10,343 nt of DNA from CAKSEI01 sp964403505 (GTDB lineage: Bacteria > Bacillota > Clostridia > Oscillospirales > CAG-272). The stretch lies in NCBI GenBank assembly GCA_964403505.1, contig CAYOFP010000034.1, positions 1 through 10,343 of the forward strand, written 5' to 3'. A program made the position numbers and the translations under genes. This document shows positions 1 through 7,010 of the stretch, in pieces (the stretch's first letter is position 1; the number at the start of each line of letters is the position of its first letter). A model generated the notes under the pieces. That model was not told the DNA's origin, made no database searches, and worked only from the letters and a program-made list of their open reading frames with translations.

Positions 1-1
1 A

Positions 2-493
2 TTGGAAGCGGGCAATTATGCACCAAACGCAGGCGGCGGTCAGCGCAGCATGATGATAGGAATTCGAAACAAAGACCTGACGACAAAGATCGGAATGATG
101 AATCTTGCAAAATTTGACCGCACCAACCTTGCCGGTTCTTATGTGTCAAAAGAACAGCCAAGCAATATCGACGATCCGAACATTAAAAACGGGTTTTACG
201 GTGCGCCTGCCGTTGTGGCTGTTTTCGGGCAGGACAACTTCATGTTTCGTGTTGCCGACGCTTTCTGCTGTGCGGAAAACATGGTCTTGCAGGCAACGGA
301 ACTCGGCATTTCCTCCTGCATTATCTCACGCGGAGCTGAAACCTTTGTAAGCGAGGAGGGACAGGCGCTACTCAGGGAATGGGAGATCCCCGAAAACTAC
401 TCTGCAATCTGTTTTGTGATCCTCGGTTACATTGACGGAGAGGCGCCGCAAACCAAACCGAGAAAAGCAAACCGTGTGAAGATGATTGAATGA
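2..493 (+). CDS. Nitroreductase-family flavoprotein, 5'-truncated by window edge
   Basis: This is the C-terminal 163 residues of a nitroreductase-fold (FMN-dependent, NAD(P)H-using) oxidoreductase. The visible part begins with an EAGNYAPNAGGGQ stretch, which matches the family's 'A..APS..N.QP' FMN-contacting segment. It continues with a GAPAVVAVFG strand and an AENMVLQATELGISSC helix-turn, which corresponds to the conserved 'a..n..L.A...Gl.s.' segment of the family. It ends near an 'ILGYIDGEAP' segment, the usual C-terminal 'lG.p.....p' motif. The first visible codon is TTG within the gene, not a start; about 30 residues are probably missing. The TGA stop is only 10 bases before the macrodomain start and that gene's Shine-Dalgarno overlaps this stop, so it is the first visible gene of the operon. 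The physiological substrate cannot be told from sequence. Confidence 0.85.
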   Translation: MEAGNYAPNAGGGQRSMMIGIRNKDLTTKIGMMNLAKFDRTNLAGSYVSKEQPSNIDDPNIKNGFYGAPAVVAVFGQDNFMFRVADAFCCAENMVLQATELGISSCIISRGAETFVSEEGQALLREWEIPENYSAICFVILGYIDGEAPQTKPRKANRVKMIE

Positions 494-503
494 GGGTCAT
501 ATT

Positions 504-1304
504 ATGACACAAAAAGAAAGACGATCGTTTCTTATCCGGCAGCTTCTTTGCGAACAGCCGCAATATAAGAATCTGAAAGTACCGCCAAGCGATGCTGAAC
601 AAAAAAGTCTGCTTCGCTCTCTTCTTAACGTCCGCATGCCTGATCCTGTAACGGAAGATTTTTTACAGATACAAGATGCGTATTTGCAAGAGGAGACCGA
701 GAGGAAAGGTATTACGGATATTGACGATTTGCAGCCTATGCAGTATAATTTGTACTTGCGGCAGGGCGATATTACCACGCTCCGCTGCGGAGCTATCATA
801 AATGCCGCAAATTCAAAAATGCTCGGCTGCTTCTGCCCATGTCACGCCTGTATTGACAATGCGATCCACACTTTTTCAGGTGTGCAGCTGCGGCTTGCCT
901 GTGCAAAGATCATGCTGAAACAGAATCACGATGAAGAAACAGGAAAAGCAAAAATCACGCCGGCGTTCAATCTGCCTTGCGCTTATGTGATCCACACGGT
1001 CGGGCCGATCATCACAGGCCGGCTGAAAGAACAAGACAGAGAACTGCTCGCATCCTGCTACCGTTCCTGCCTGGAGCTTGCGGACCGATACCGTATCGAA
1101 AGTATCGCATTTTGCTGTATTTCCACGGGCGAATTTCACTTTCCGAACGATGAAGCGGCGCAGATCGCAGTAAATACGGTAAAAGAATATATACAGAAAA
1201 AACACAGCGAAATCAAGGTAATATTTAATGTTTTCAAAGATATCGATTACCAAATCTACCGGGGAATACTCGGAACAAATCAAACGGCTGAAAGAGAGAA
1301 TTGA
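504..1304 (+). CDS. Zinc-containing macrodomain protein-ADP-ribose hydrolase (SirTM-linked type)
   Basis: A 266-residue macrodomain protein predicted to remove ADP-ribose from proteins, acting as the eraser for the sirtuin encoded next to it. An N-terminal helical extension (about residues 1-75) precedes the macro fold. The fold shows a GDIT segment (88-91), the ADP-ribose-binding IINAANS segment (98-104), then GCFCPCHACIDNAIH (108-122), the hallmark of the zinc-binding macrodomain subgroup: Cys109, His114 and Cys116 fit the Cys-His-Cys zinc ligands. Later come YVIHTVGP (161-168) and the phosphate loop CISTGEFHFP (205-214). The ATG at 504 is chosen because GAGGG (492-496) lies 7 bases upstream; a TTG at 486 would start inside the previous gene. 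The last ten or so residues, after YRGIL, extend over the start of the sirtuin gene. The subgroup call is strong; hydrolase activity on the partner's product is known for the family and inferred here. Confidence 0.92.
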   Translation: MTQKERRSFLIRQLLCEQPQYKNLKVPPSDAEQKSLLRSLLNVRMPDPVTEDFLQIQDAYLQEETERKGITDIDDLQPMQYNLYLRQGDITTLRCGAIINAANSKMLGCFCPCHACIDNAIHTFSGVQLRLACAKIMLKQNHDEETGKAKITPAFNLPCAYVIHTVGPIITGRLKEQDRELLASCYRSCLELADRYRIESIAFCCISTGEFHFPNDEAAQIAVNTVKEYIQKKHSEIKVIFNVFKDIDYQIYRGILGTNQTAEREN

Positions 1305-2097
1305 ATCGTCCGACTGCATTGTTATCGGCGCAGGCGCAGGGCTCTCCACCTCTGCAGGGTTTGTCTATAACGGCGAACGCTTCCGACAGTATTTTTCCGA
1401 TTTTGAGGACAGATACGGATTTCATGATATGTATTCGGGTGGGTTCTACCCCTATCAAACGCCCGAAGAACATTGGGCATATTGGAGCAGATATATCTAT
1501 GTGAATCGCTACATGGACGCACCGAAACCTGTTTATTATGACCTCTTAAAACTTGTACAGAACAAAGACTATTTTGTAATTACCACGAATGTTGACCACT
1601 GTTTTCAGAAAGCTGGTTTTGACAAAAAGCGTCTATTCTACACACAGGGCGATTACGGTTTGTTTCAATGCTCCGCTCCATGCGATATAGACACCTATGA
1701 CAACGAAGAAACCATCCGCCGTATGATAGACGAACAAAAAGATATGAAAATCCCCACAGAGTTGATCCCCAAATGTCCGAAGTGCGGAAAACCGCTGACG
1801 ATGAATCTGCGTTCCGATCATAAATTTGTGGAGGACGAGGGTTGGCTGAAAGCCGCGCAACGGTATGAAAATTTTCTACGCACAAAGCAAAATAAGAACA
1901 TCCTGTTTTTGGAACTCGGCGTTGGATATAACACGCCGGGCATCATCAAATATCCGTTCTGGCAGATGGCGGCGCAGAATCCGAACGCTACCTATGCGTG
2001 TATCAATTACGGCGAAGCTGTCTGTCCGAAAGAAATTGAAAAACAGTCGATTTGTATTGACAGCGATATCGGGTCGGCGCTGAAAGATCTGAGGTAA
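1228..2097 (+). CDS. Class M sirtuin (SirTM), predicted NAD-dependent protein ADP-ribosyltransferase
   Basis: A 289-residue sirtuin of the macrodomain-linked class M, whose known members transfer ADP-ribose from NAD to protein rather than deacetylate. Visible motifs are the NAD-binding GAGAGLSTSAGF (34-45), TTNVDHCF (119-126) and YTQGDYG (138-144). In the last of these the deacetylase's catalytic histidine position is Gln140, as in known SirTMs; Asn121 is the other active-site residue. A zinc knuckle is formed by Cys148, Cys152 and CPKC (183-186). The segment GVGYNTPGIIKYPFW (231-245) is typical of this class. The ATG at 1228 is preceded by AAGG at about 1214-1218. It overlaps the macrodomain gene by 77 bases in another frame, and no later ATG, GTG or TTG occurs before the NAD motif, so the overlap appears real. 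The TAA stop is 4 bases before the next gene. The modified target is unknown; the usual GcvH-like carrier protein is not visible here. Confidence 0.93.
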   Translation: MFSKISITKSTGEYSEQIKRLKERIESSDCIVIGAGAGLSTSAGFVYNGERFRQYFSDFEDRYGFHDMYSGGFYPYQTPEEHWAYWSRYIYVNRYMDAPKPVYYDLLKLVQNKDYFVITTNVDHCFQKAGFDKKRLFYTQGDYGLFQCSAPCDIDTYDNEETIRRMIDEQKDMKIPTELIPKCPKCGKPLTMNLRSDHKFVEDEGWLKAAQRYENFLRTKQNKNILFLELGVGYNTPGIIKYPFWQMAAQNPNATYACINYGEAVCPKEIEKQSICIDSDIGSALKDLR

Positions 2098-2101
2098 CAC
2101 G

Positions 2102-2974
2102 ATGCACGATATATGGAACCCATGGCACGGCTGCGTGAAATGCAGCGAGGGGTGTCAGCACTGCTATATGTATTTTCTCGACCGTGTGCGGGATAAAAAC
2201 GGTGCGGATATCTACAAAACAAAAGCGGGCTTTACCTATCCGCTTCAAAAACTCCGTGACGGAAGCTATAAGGTGAAAAGCGGTGAACTCATCCGAGTGT
2301 GTATGTCCTCGGATTTCTTTCTGGAGGAAGCCGACGGGTGGCGTGACGAGGCATGGGAGATCATGCGTCAGCGCCCTGATGTAAAATTCTTTCTGCTGAC
2401 GAAACGCCCACAGCATGTGGCAGATTGTCTGCCGAAAGATTGGGGCGACGGCTGGGACAATATTATCTTTAATGTCACATGCGAAAATCAGCGCAGAGCC
2501 GACGAGCGTATTCCCATCTTAAAAGAGCTGCCTTTCAAGCATAAAGGCATCATGTGTGCGCCGTTTATCGGGCCTGTCAGTATCGAAAAATACATCGGTG
2601 ACGGTGTGATCGAACAGGTCATTTGCGGCGGCGAGAATTACGACGGCGCAAGACCGTGCAACTTTGATTGGGTGAAAAATCTGAGAGCAGAGTGCGTCCG
2701 TCATAACATTACATTCTGCTTTATTGAAACCGGCACGGTCTTTATCAAGGACGGCAAACGATATCATATTCCGAAAAAACTGCTGCAAAGCGAAATGGCA
2801 TATAAATCCGGCATGAACTTTACAGGCAAGCCGATCGAATGGAAACTGACGGACCGCTTCGGGGTGGAAATACCCAAAGAAGATCTATACATACCGCATT
2901 ACCGCAAAAACTGTGCGCACTGCGGAAGCCGCCTGATCTGTAACGGCTGTTCCGACTGCGGTAAATGTAAATAA
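2102..2974 (+). CDS. DUF5131 / phage Gp37-Gp68 family protein, radical-SAM-like
   Basis: A 290-residue protein of the DUF5131 (phage protein Gp37/Gp68) family. The N terminus has the family signature IWNPWHGC followed by CSEGCQHCY: the conserved three cysteines are Cys11, Cys18 and Cys21. An additional Cys14 makes a classical C-x3-C-x2-C (14/18/21) arrangement like that binding a [4Fe-4S] cluster and S-adenosylmethionine in radical SAM enzymes. Middle motifs are VCMSSDFF, FFLLTKRP and ICGGENYDGARPC, also typical of the family. The C terminus adds six cysteines in CxxC-x5-CxxCxxCxxC spacing (271, 274, 280, 283, 286, 289), a possible second metal site. GAGG at 2091-2094 is 7 bases before the ATG and runs into the sirtuin stop codon, so translation is coupled. 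The family's reaction is not known to me; a nucleic-acid or peptide modification is only a guess. Its usual neighbour, the three-Cys-motif partner TcmP, is not here. Confidence 0.85.
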   Translation: MHDIWNPWHGCVKCSEGCQHCYMYFLDRVRDKNGADIYKTKAGFTYPLQKLRDGSYKVKSGELIRVCMSSDFFLEEADGWRDEAWEIMRQRPDVKFFLLTKRPQHVADCLPKDWGDGWDNIIFNVTCENQRRADERIPILKELPFKHKGIMCAPFIGPVSIEKYIGDGVIEQVICGGENYDGARPCNFDWVKNLRAECVRHNITFCFIETGTVFIKDGKRYHIPKKLLQSEMAYKSGMNFTGKPIEWKLTDRFGVEIPKEDLYIPHYRKNCAHCGSRLICNGCSDCGKCK

Positions 2975-3005
2975 GAGAGGCAGGTCTAAGAGCTGCCTCT
3001 CTTAT
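2971..3005. terminator. Hairpin terminator between convergent operons
   Basis: A 13-bp perfect inverted repeat, ATAAGAGAGGCAG (2971-2983) and CTGCCTCTCTTAT (2993-3005), with a 9-base loop. It starts within the DUF5131 stop codon and ends one base before the stop of the convergent ABC gene, so it can serve both operons. The following bases on the + strand (CTTATTTATAA) are T-rich but not a clean T run, and the - strand tail is weaker. Confidence 0.7.
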
Positions 3006-3006
3006 C

Positions 3007-4878
3007 TTATTTATAATACTGCGCCTGTGCATTCCACAGGGTGTGATACGGCCCGCTTTCATCGGCAAGGAGGGCTTCGTGCGTTCCGTGCTGAACGAGT
3101 GCACCATTCTCAAAAACGGCGATATCGTCGCAGAAACGGCAGGACGCCAAACGGTGCGAGATATAGATCGCGGTACGCTTGCCCACCATATCATTAAAGC
3201 GCGTATAAATATCATACTCAGCGACGGGGTCAAGGGCTGCGGTCGGTTCGTCGAGAATGATGAACGGTGCGCCCTTATACAGTGCACGGGCGAGGGCGAT
3301 CTTCTGCGCCTCACCGCCGGACACATTCACCCCGTTATCCGAGATATTCTTATATAAATAAGTATCCGCTCCGTCGGGAAGTGCATCGAGCCGGTCGCCG
3401 AAGCCTGCCTCGCGCAGCAGAGCATCGACCCTCTCCCGATCAAAGTCGACCGCAGAGGAAACATTCTGCCCGAGCGGCAAAGCAAAGAGGGTAAAATCCT
3501 GAAATACCACGGAAAATACCGAGAGATATTCACGATAGTCATATTTACGGATATTGATGCCGTTCAAGAGTATCTCGCCCTCGGTCGGATCGTACATACG
3601 GCAAAGCAACTTGATAAAGGTGGATTTTCCGCTGCCGTTGCGCCCGACGACCGCCAGCCGCTCACCGACACGGAAACGCAGATTCAGATGCCGCAGCGCC
3701 CAGGTCTTTGCACCCGGGTAACGGAACGAAACATCACGAAACTCGATCTCATAATCCATATCCGTGCGTTTCTCTACCGACAGGCTGCCCTGATCCATCA
3801 CATTCTCGATATCGAGAAACGCAAATGCAGCACGCAGGTAAGGCGCATGCTCGGTAAGTCCTTGCGCATTTCCGATACAGCCGTCGATACTGTTGAAAAT
3901 ACTTGTAATCGAGGACACATACTGGGTCACCGAGCCAACGCCGAATGCACCACCCAGCGCTTTTAAGCAAACATACAGATATGCGAGCATCTGCGCCGCA
4001 CTGTCTCCGACGACGGAAATAATATCCCAGAACCAGATCAAAATCCGCAGTCTGCTCACATTGAATATTCCGTCTTTTCCGTAGATCTCATTTTTTTGCA
4101 CCGCCTGTGCAAAGATCTCATCCTGACGGTACAAACGAGCGTCGGCATCCCTTGCGGGATTCCACGGGAAGGAGCGCATCCAGTAGAAATATGCACGTTG
4201 ACGCTGTTTTACCATTTGGTCAAATACCCTTCTATGCTTTGTTCTGCGATGGTGACAAAACGTATTCCAAAAAGATAACAGGATAATGAACAGCATAAAC
4301 ACCACGGTCGTTACGGGCATATCAAGAACTGCCAAAGCGCCGTGCGCATCCATCATCCGTGAAGCAAAAAGCGATGCACAAAGACCGATGCCGCCGAAAA
4401 CCGCAATCATACTGTGAATACATCCAAACGCCTGCGCCGTCACCTCAGCAAAACGGTTGATCCCGTCATCCGCCATGCTGAGCATCTCGTGCACGGTCGG
4501 ATCGTCCAGAAGACAAAAGTCAAGCGAATTAATTTTCTCATTCTTTATAATATCCGCACGGTTGGTCATACGTGTCGCAACCCACGCCGATATACGTGAA
4601 CAAATCAGCCGGATCACGGAAAACAGCAGCGTCGAGCCGAGAATACAGGCAATGATCGTAATCAATGTATGCACTCTCCTCTGACCTGACAGCTCATCGA
4701 TCAGACGGGCAGACAGCCATATCCCCACATAGGGAATCAGGCTCTCATATATTCCCAAGAACATATCCCAGACGAGCAACCACGGACAGTTCGCATACCA
4801 AACACGAACAGCACGGTAATAAAGACGCATACGCCCGGTAAAAGGAATTTTCTCGGTTAAATCAATCGGTTTCAGCAT
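3007..4878 (-). CDS. ABC exporter half-transporter, second subunit (permease-ATPase fusion)
   Basis: A 623-residue half-transporter with an N-terminal membrane domain (roughly residues 30-345, about six segments including 33-52, 72-92, 150-175 and 188-208) and a C-terminal ATPase. ATPase motifs are all present: Walker A GRNGSGKST (412-420), Q-loop Gln460, signature VSGGEAQK (519-526), Walker B FIILDEP (539-545) with catalytic Glu544, and His575 in YISHRLAS. The ATG at 4878 is chosen because AAGGAGG sits 9 bases upstream; a reading frame extends 17 codons further but lies inside the previous gene and lacks such a site. The start overlaps the upstream subunit's end by 17 bases, implying translational coupling and a heterodimer. 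The signature differs from the partner's LSGGQ, which is common in heterodimeric exporters. Substrate unknown: drug, lipid or peptide are all possible. Confidence 0.9.
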   Translation of the reverse strand: MLKPIDLTEKIPFTGRMRLYYRAVRVWYANCPWLLVWDMFLGIYESLIPYVGIWLSARLIDELSGQRRVHTLITIIACILGSTLLFSVIRLICSRISAWVATRMTNRADIIKNEKINSLDFCLLDDPTVHEMLSMADDGINRFAEVTAQAFGCIHSMIAVFGGIGLCASLFASRMMDAHGALAVLDMPVTTVVFMLFIILLSFWNTFCHHRRTKHRRVFDQMVKQRQRAYFYWMRSFPWNPARDADARLYRQDEIFAQAVQKNEIYGKDGIFNVSRLRILIWFWDIISVVGDSAAQMLAYLYVCLKALGGAFGVGSVTQYVSSITSIFNSIDGCIGNAQGLTEHAPYLRAAFAFLDIENVMDQGSLSVEKRTDMDYEIEFRDVSFRYPGAKTWALRHLNLRFRVGERLAVVGRNGSGKSTFIKLLCRMYDPTEGEILLNGINIRKYDYREYLSVFSVVFQDFTLFALPLGQNVSSAVDFDRERVDALLREAGFGDRLDALPDGADTYLYKNISDNGVNVSGGEAQKIALARALYKGAPFIILDEPTAALDPVAEYDIYTRFNDMVGKRTAIYISHRLASCRFCDDIAVFENGALVQHGTHEALLADESGPYHTLWNAQAQYYK

Positions 4879-6682
4879 CTTCCTCAACCTCCTTATAATA
4901 CTTCGCCTGTATCTGAAAGAACTGCGCATATTTTCCGTCCGCCGCCATCAGTGCGCCGTGCGTGCCCTGCTCTGCGATGACGCCGTCATCAATGAGTATA
5001 ATACGGTCGCAGAAGCGTGTCGAGGCAAGACGGTGGGAGATATAGACCGCACTCCTGCCGGCGGTAAGGTCGTTATATGAGCGATAGATCTCATCCTCTG
5101 CGATCGGATCGAGGGCTGCGGTCGGCTCATCGAGAATCAGCACGGGAGCATCCTTATACAGTGCACGGGCAAGCAACAGGCGCTGCTGCTGACCGCCGGA
5201 CAGCTCGATCCCGTCGTCATATACCGCCTTTCCGAAATGTGTATTATACCCGTCGGGCAGTGACTCGATATACTCCCCGATGCCCGCACGACGTGCGCAG
5301 GACACCGTGCGCTCCACATCACAGTCGGAAATACTCTGTGCGATATTTTCGCTCACCGTACCCGGAAAGAGCGAATGCTCCTGAAAGACTGCGGAAAATA
5401 AACGGTAATATTCATCCCTGTTAAATGCTCTGATATCCTGTCCGTCGAGCAGTACCCTGCCCCGTGTCGGGTCGAGCAGACCGCACATCAGCCGCACGAG
5501 CGTAGTCTTTCCTGCGCCGTTCAGACCGATCACTGCGATCTTCTCCCCCGGGTGCAGGGTCAGATTAATATCACGCAGGACATCCTTTTCCGTGCCGGGA
5601 TAGCGGAACGACACATTCTCGAGCGTCAGCGTCCTGCCGCCCTCGGGCGAATCGGGGATGCGCTCTCCCTCGGCAAAGCGAAACGGCTCGTCAAGCTCCA
5701 GTCCCTCACGAATCATGCCAATCGCCACGCTGCCCTCATGCAGACGCTGAACACCGTTCATGATACCGCCGATCCAGTTGACAAAGTCAGTGATCGCACC
5801 AAAATAAAGCAAAAACTCCGACGCCGACCAGCCGTGGGTAATCGTCATATAGATAATATACGCATAACATGCGCCCGTGCGCAGCAGCGCCACAAGCGTA
5901 TCAAGAAAATACAGCACGATCTGATAACGATTGCGTCGAAGCTCAAATGCCTGCAAAAGCCGCAGACCGCGCATATAGACATCCTGCATGACTGCGGTAA
6001 CGCCGTAGATACGCAGATCCTTTGCCGCGGAAATATCCCGCATGGTATTCTGCGTATAATTCATCGGGTTGGTGATCTGAGCCTGCTCTGTGCTGTGCTC
6101 CTCATCCCATTTTGTAACCTTCTTATTGATAAACAGGCTCAGCGCGCCGAGCACAACGCTCACGACGATCAGCAGCGGACTCAGCCGCGTCATTACAAAC
6201 AGATATGCGACAAAGCCAAGGACATTGGTCGCAAAGACCGAGACGCCATTCCAAAACAACCACCATTTTCCATTAGTCGCATTGCGCGCCTTCTCTAAAA
6301 CTGTAAAGGTCTCATGATCCTGCATATTGGCATACGAGGTATGCATATGCTTGTGTACGCTCTTTTTCCACAGTTCGTTTCCCGACTGCGAACGAGCCGG
6401 CCACGTAATGCAACCGAGTAAATTATAGCCCGCCTTTGAGAGCAGGCGAATCCCGCAAAAGATGACGATCGTCGCCACGAGCTCCCGCAGAGGAGCGCCG
6501 CGCTCTAAGCACGCAAGGATCATCGGGGCGATAAAAACGCCCATCAGTCGGGTAATGACCGTAAACACAGGATAGCCGAGCGCATTCAGAATACAGAACC
6601 AGGCTTCTTTTGCCGCAAAGCGGAACGCCCACACGGTATTGCCCGGCACACTGTATTTCGGTTTTGTTTTTTCTTTTGCCAT
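4862..6682 (-). CDS. ABC exporter half-transporter, first subunit (permease-ATPase fusion)
   Basis: A 606-residue half-transporter of the type I exporter fold. Membrane segments are visible at about residues 28-55, 68-88, 146-164, 168-186, 254-280 and 288-306. The ATPase domain follows from about 350: Walker A GLNGAGKTT (386-394), Q-loop Gln434, signature LSGGQQQR (494-501), Walker B VLILDEP (514-520) with Glu519, D-loop AALDP, and His550 in YISHRLAS. The ATG at 6682 is chosen because AAAGGAG lies about 5-6 bases upstream; the in-frame GTG at 6697 would place that binding site inside the gene. It is the first gene of a two-gene operon read from the promoter at 6928-6956, divergent from the XRE regulator. 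Both subunits keep catalytic Glu and His, so neither ATP site is obviously degenerate. Exported substrate cannot be told. Confidence 0.9.
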   Translation of the reverse strand: MAKEKTKPKYSVPGNTVWAFRFAAKEAWFCILNALGYPVFTVITRLMGVFIAPMILACLERGAPLRELVATIVIFCGIRLLSKAGYNLLGCITWPARSQSGNELWKKSVHKHMHTSYANMQDHETFTVLEKARNATNGKWWLFWNGVSVFATNVLGFVAYLFVMTRLSPLLIVVSVVLGALSLFINKKVTKWDEEHSTEQAQITNPMNYTQNTMRDISAAKDLRIYGVTAVMQDVYMRGLRLLQAFELRRNRYQIVLYFLDTLVALLRTGACYAYIIYMTITHGWSASEFLLYFGAITDFVNWIGGIMNGVQRLHEGSVAIGMIREGLELDEPFRFAEGERIPDSPEGGRTLTLENVSFRYPGTEKDVLRDINLTLHPGEKIAVIGLNGAGKTTLVRLMCGLLDPTRGRVLLDGQDIRAFNRDEYYRLFSAVFQEHSLFPGTVSENIAQSISDCDVERTVSCARRAGIGEYIESLPDGYNTHFGKAVYDDGIELSGGQQQRLLLARALYKDAPVLILDEPTAALDPIAEDEIYRSYNDLTAGRSAVYISHRLASTRFCDRIILIDDGVIAEQGTHGALMAADGKYAQFFQIQAKYYKEVEEDAETD

Positions 6683-6798
6683 TCTTTCTCCTTTCACACT
6701 AAAACTACTTCTAACTCTACTGTTTTATTTTAACACAAAAACACCCGAAATGGGGGATTTTGTAACGAAAAAATTGAATAAGTGCAGTTTTTAACCGC

Positions 6799-6832
6799 TG
6801 TGAGATGTTTTTCAACTTCTCACACGTTTTTT
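6799..6832 (+). terminator. Weak + strand terminator-like hairpin in the divergent intergenic region
   Basis: TGTGAGA (6799-6805) pairs with TCTCACA (6818-6824) around a 12-base loop, and on the + strand it is followed by CG and six T (6827-6832). No + strand gene lies upstream, so it could only stop antisense transcription coming out of the ABC genes. It may equally be the complement of a leader hairpin of the ABC operon. Confidence 0.3.
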
Positions 6833-6915
6833 CTATATCCGTAAAGCAAGCTGATTTGTCCGTCAAAATCCAACCTCTGTTTTTGATCGAACACTAAAAG
6901 CACAAAACTTTCAAT

Positions 6916-6921
6916 TATAAT
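6916..6921 (+). promoter_or_regulatory. Possible -10 element for the XRE gene
   Basis: A perfect TATAAT on the + strand, about 90 bases before the regulator's start codon, but the position 17 bases upstream (ACTAAA) is a poor -35. Other candidates nearer the gene would start transcription at or after the ribosome binding site. If used, this promoter would overlap the divergent ABC promoter and transcribe all three boxes into the leader. Confidence 0.25.
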
Positions 6922-6994
6922 ACCCATAGTATATCAAACACAGTAAAAAATATCAATAGTCTATGGATATTTAGAAAAAATATTTATAGACTAT
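6919..6994. promoter_or_regulatory. Three phased operator-like boxes, 30-bp period
   Basis: Three 16-bp direct repeats of the form AATAYYHATAGWMTAT lie at 6919-6934, 6949-6964 and 6979-6994, exactly 30 bp apart. Their cores are ATAGTATAT, ATAGTCTAT and ATAGACTAT; the second and third are exact reverse complements of each other and each is a 9-bp palindrome about a central base. No fourth copy is visible 30 bp to either side. Position over the ABC promoter and just upstream of the XRE gene's ribosome binding site suggests binding by the XRE protein. That binding is inference. Confidence 0.6.
6928..6956 (-). promoter_or_regulatory. Sigma-A type promoter of the ABC operon
   Basis: On the - strand, TTGATA (6956-6951) and TATACT (6933-6928) are separated by exactly 17 bases, close to the vegetative consensus. 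The first repeat box covers the -10 hexamer and the second abuts and shares one base with the -35, a layout expected for repression. Confidence 0.7.
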
Positions 6995-7010
6995 ATTTGG
7001 AGGTTAGATT

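Larger units (their letters stand above)
6683..6921 (-). promoter_or_regulatory. Long structured 5' leader of the ABC operon
   Basis: If transcription starts near 6921, as the promoter predicts, the ABC messenger has a leader of about 240 nt. On this strand it contains three small hairpins. TGTGAGA pairs with TCTCACA (6824-6818 with 6805-6799). GCGGTT pairs with AACTGC using one G-U pair (6798-6784). An imperfect 12-bp stem with two mismatches lies at 6763-6735 around the loop ATTTC. An ATTTTTT run follows the second hairpin at a distance of about ten bases. This may be an attenuator or simply a spacer; I recognise no known riboswitch class and no leader-peptide gene. Confidence 0.35.

Noticed and set aside
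2102..2974. Prophage remnant, because DUF5131 is also called phage Gp37/Gp68
   Set aside because: No integrase, structural or lysis gene lies nearby and the gene is coupled to a chromosomal-type operon; the name alone is not evidence of a phage.
4879..4929. 17-codon longer start for the second ABC subunit
   Set aside because: It would lie within the upstream subunit's coding end, while ATG at 4878 has an AAGGAGG site at good distance.
5552..6298. + strand reading frame of 248 codons
   Set aside because: Antisense to the first ABC subunit; a low-complexity, His/Arg/Gln-rich translation typical of a shadow frame.
6992..6997. TATATT as the -10 of the XRE gene
   Set aside because: Transcription would start within or after the ribosome binding site at 6999-7003, and no -35 at proper spacing is present.
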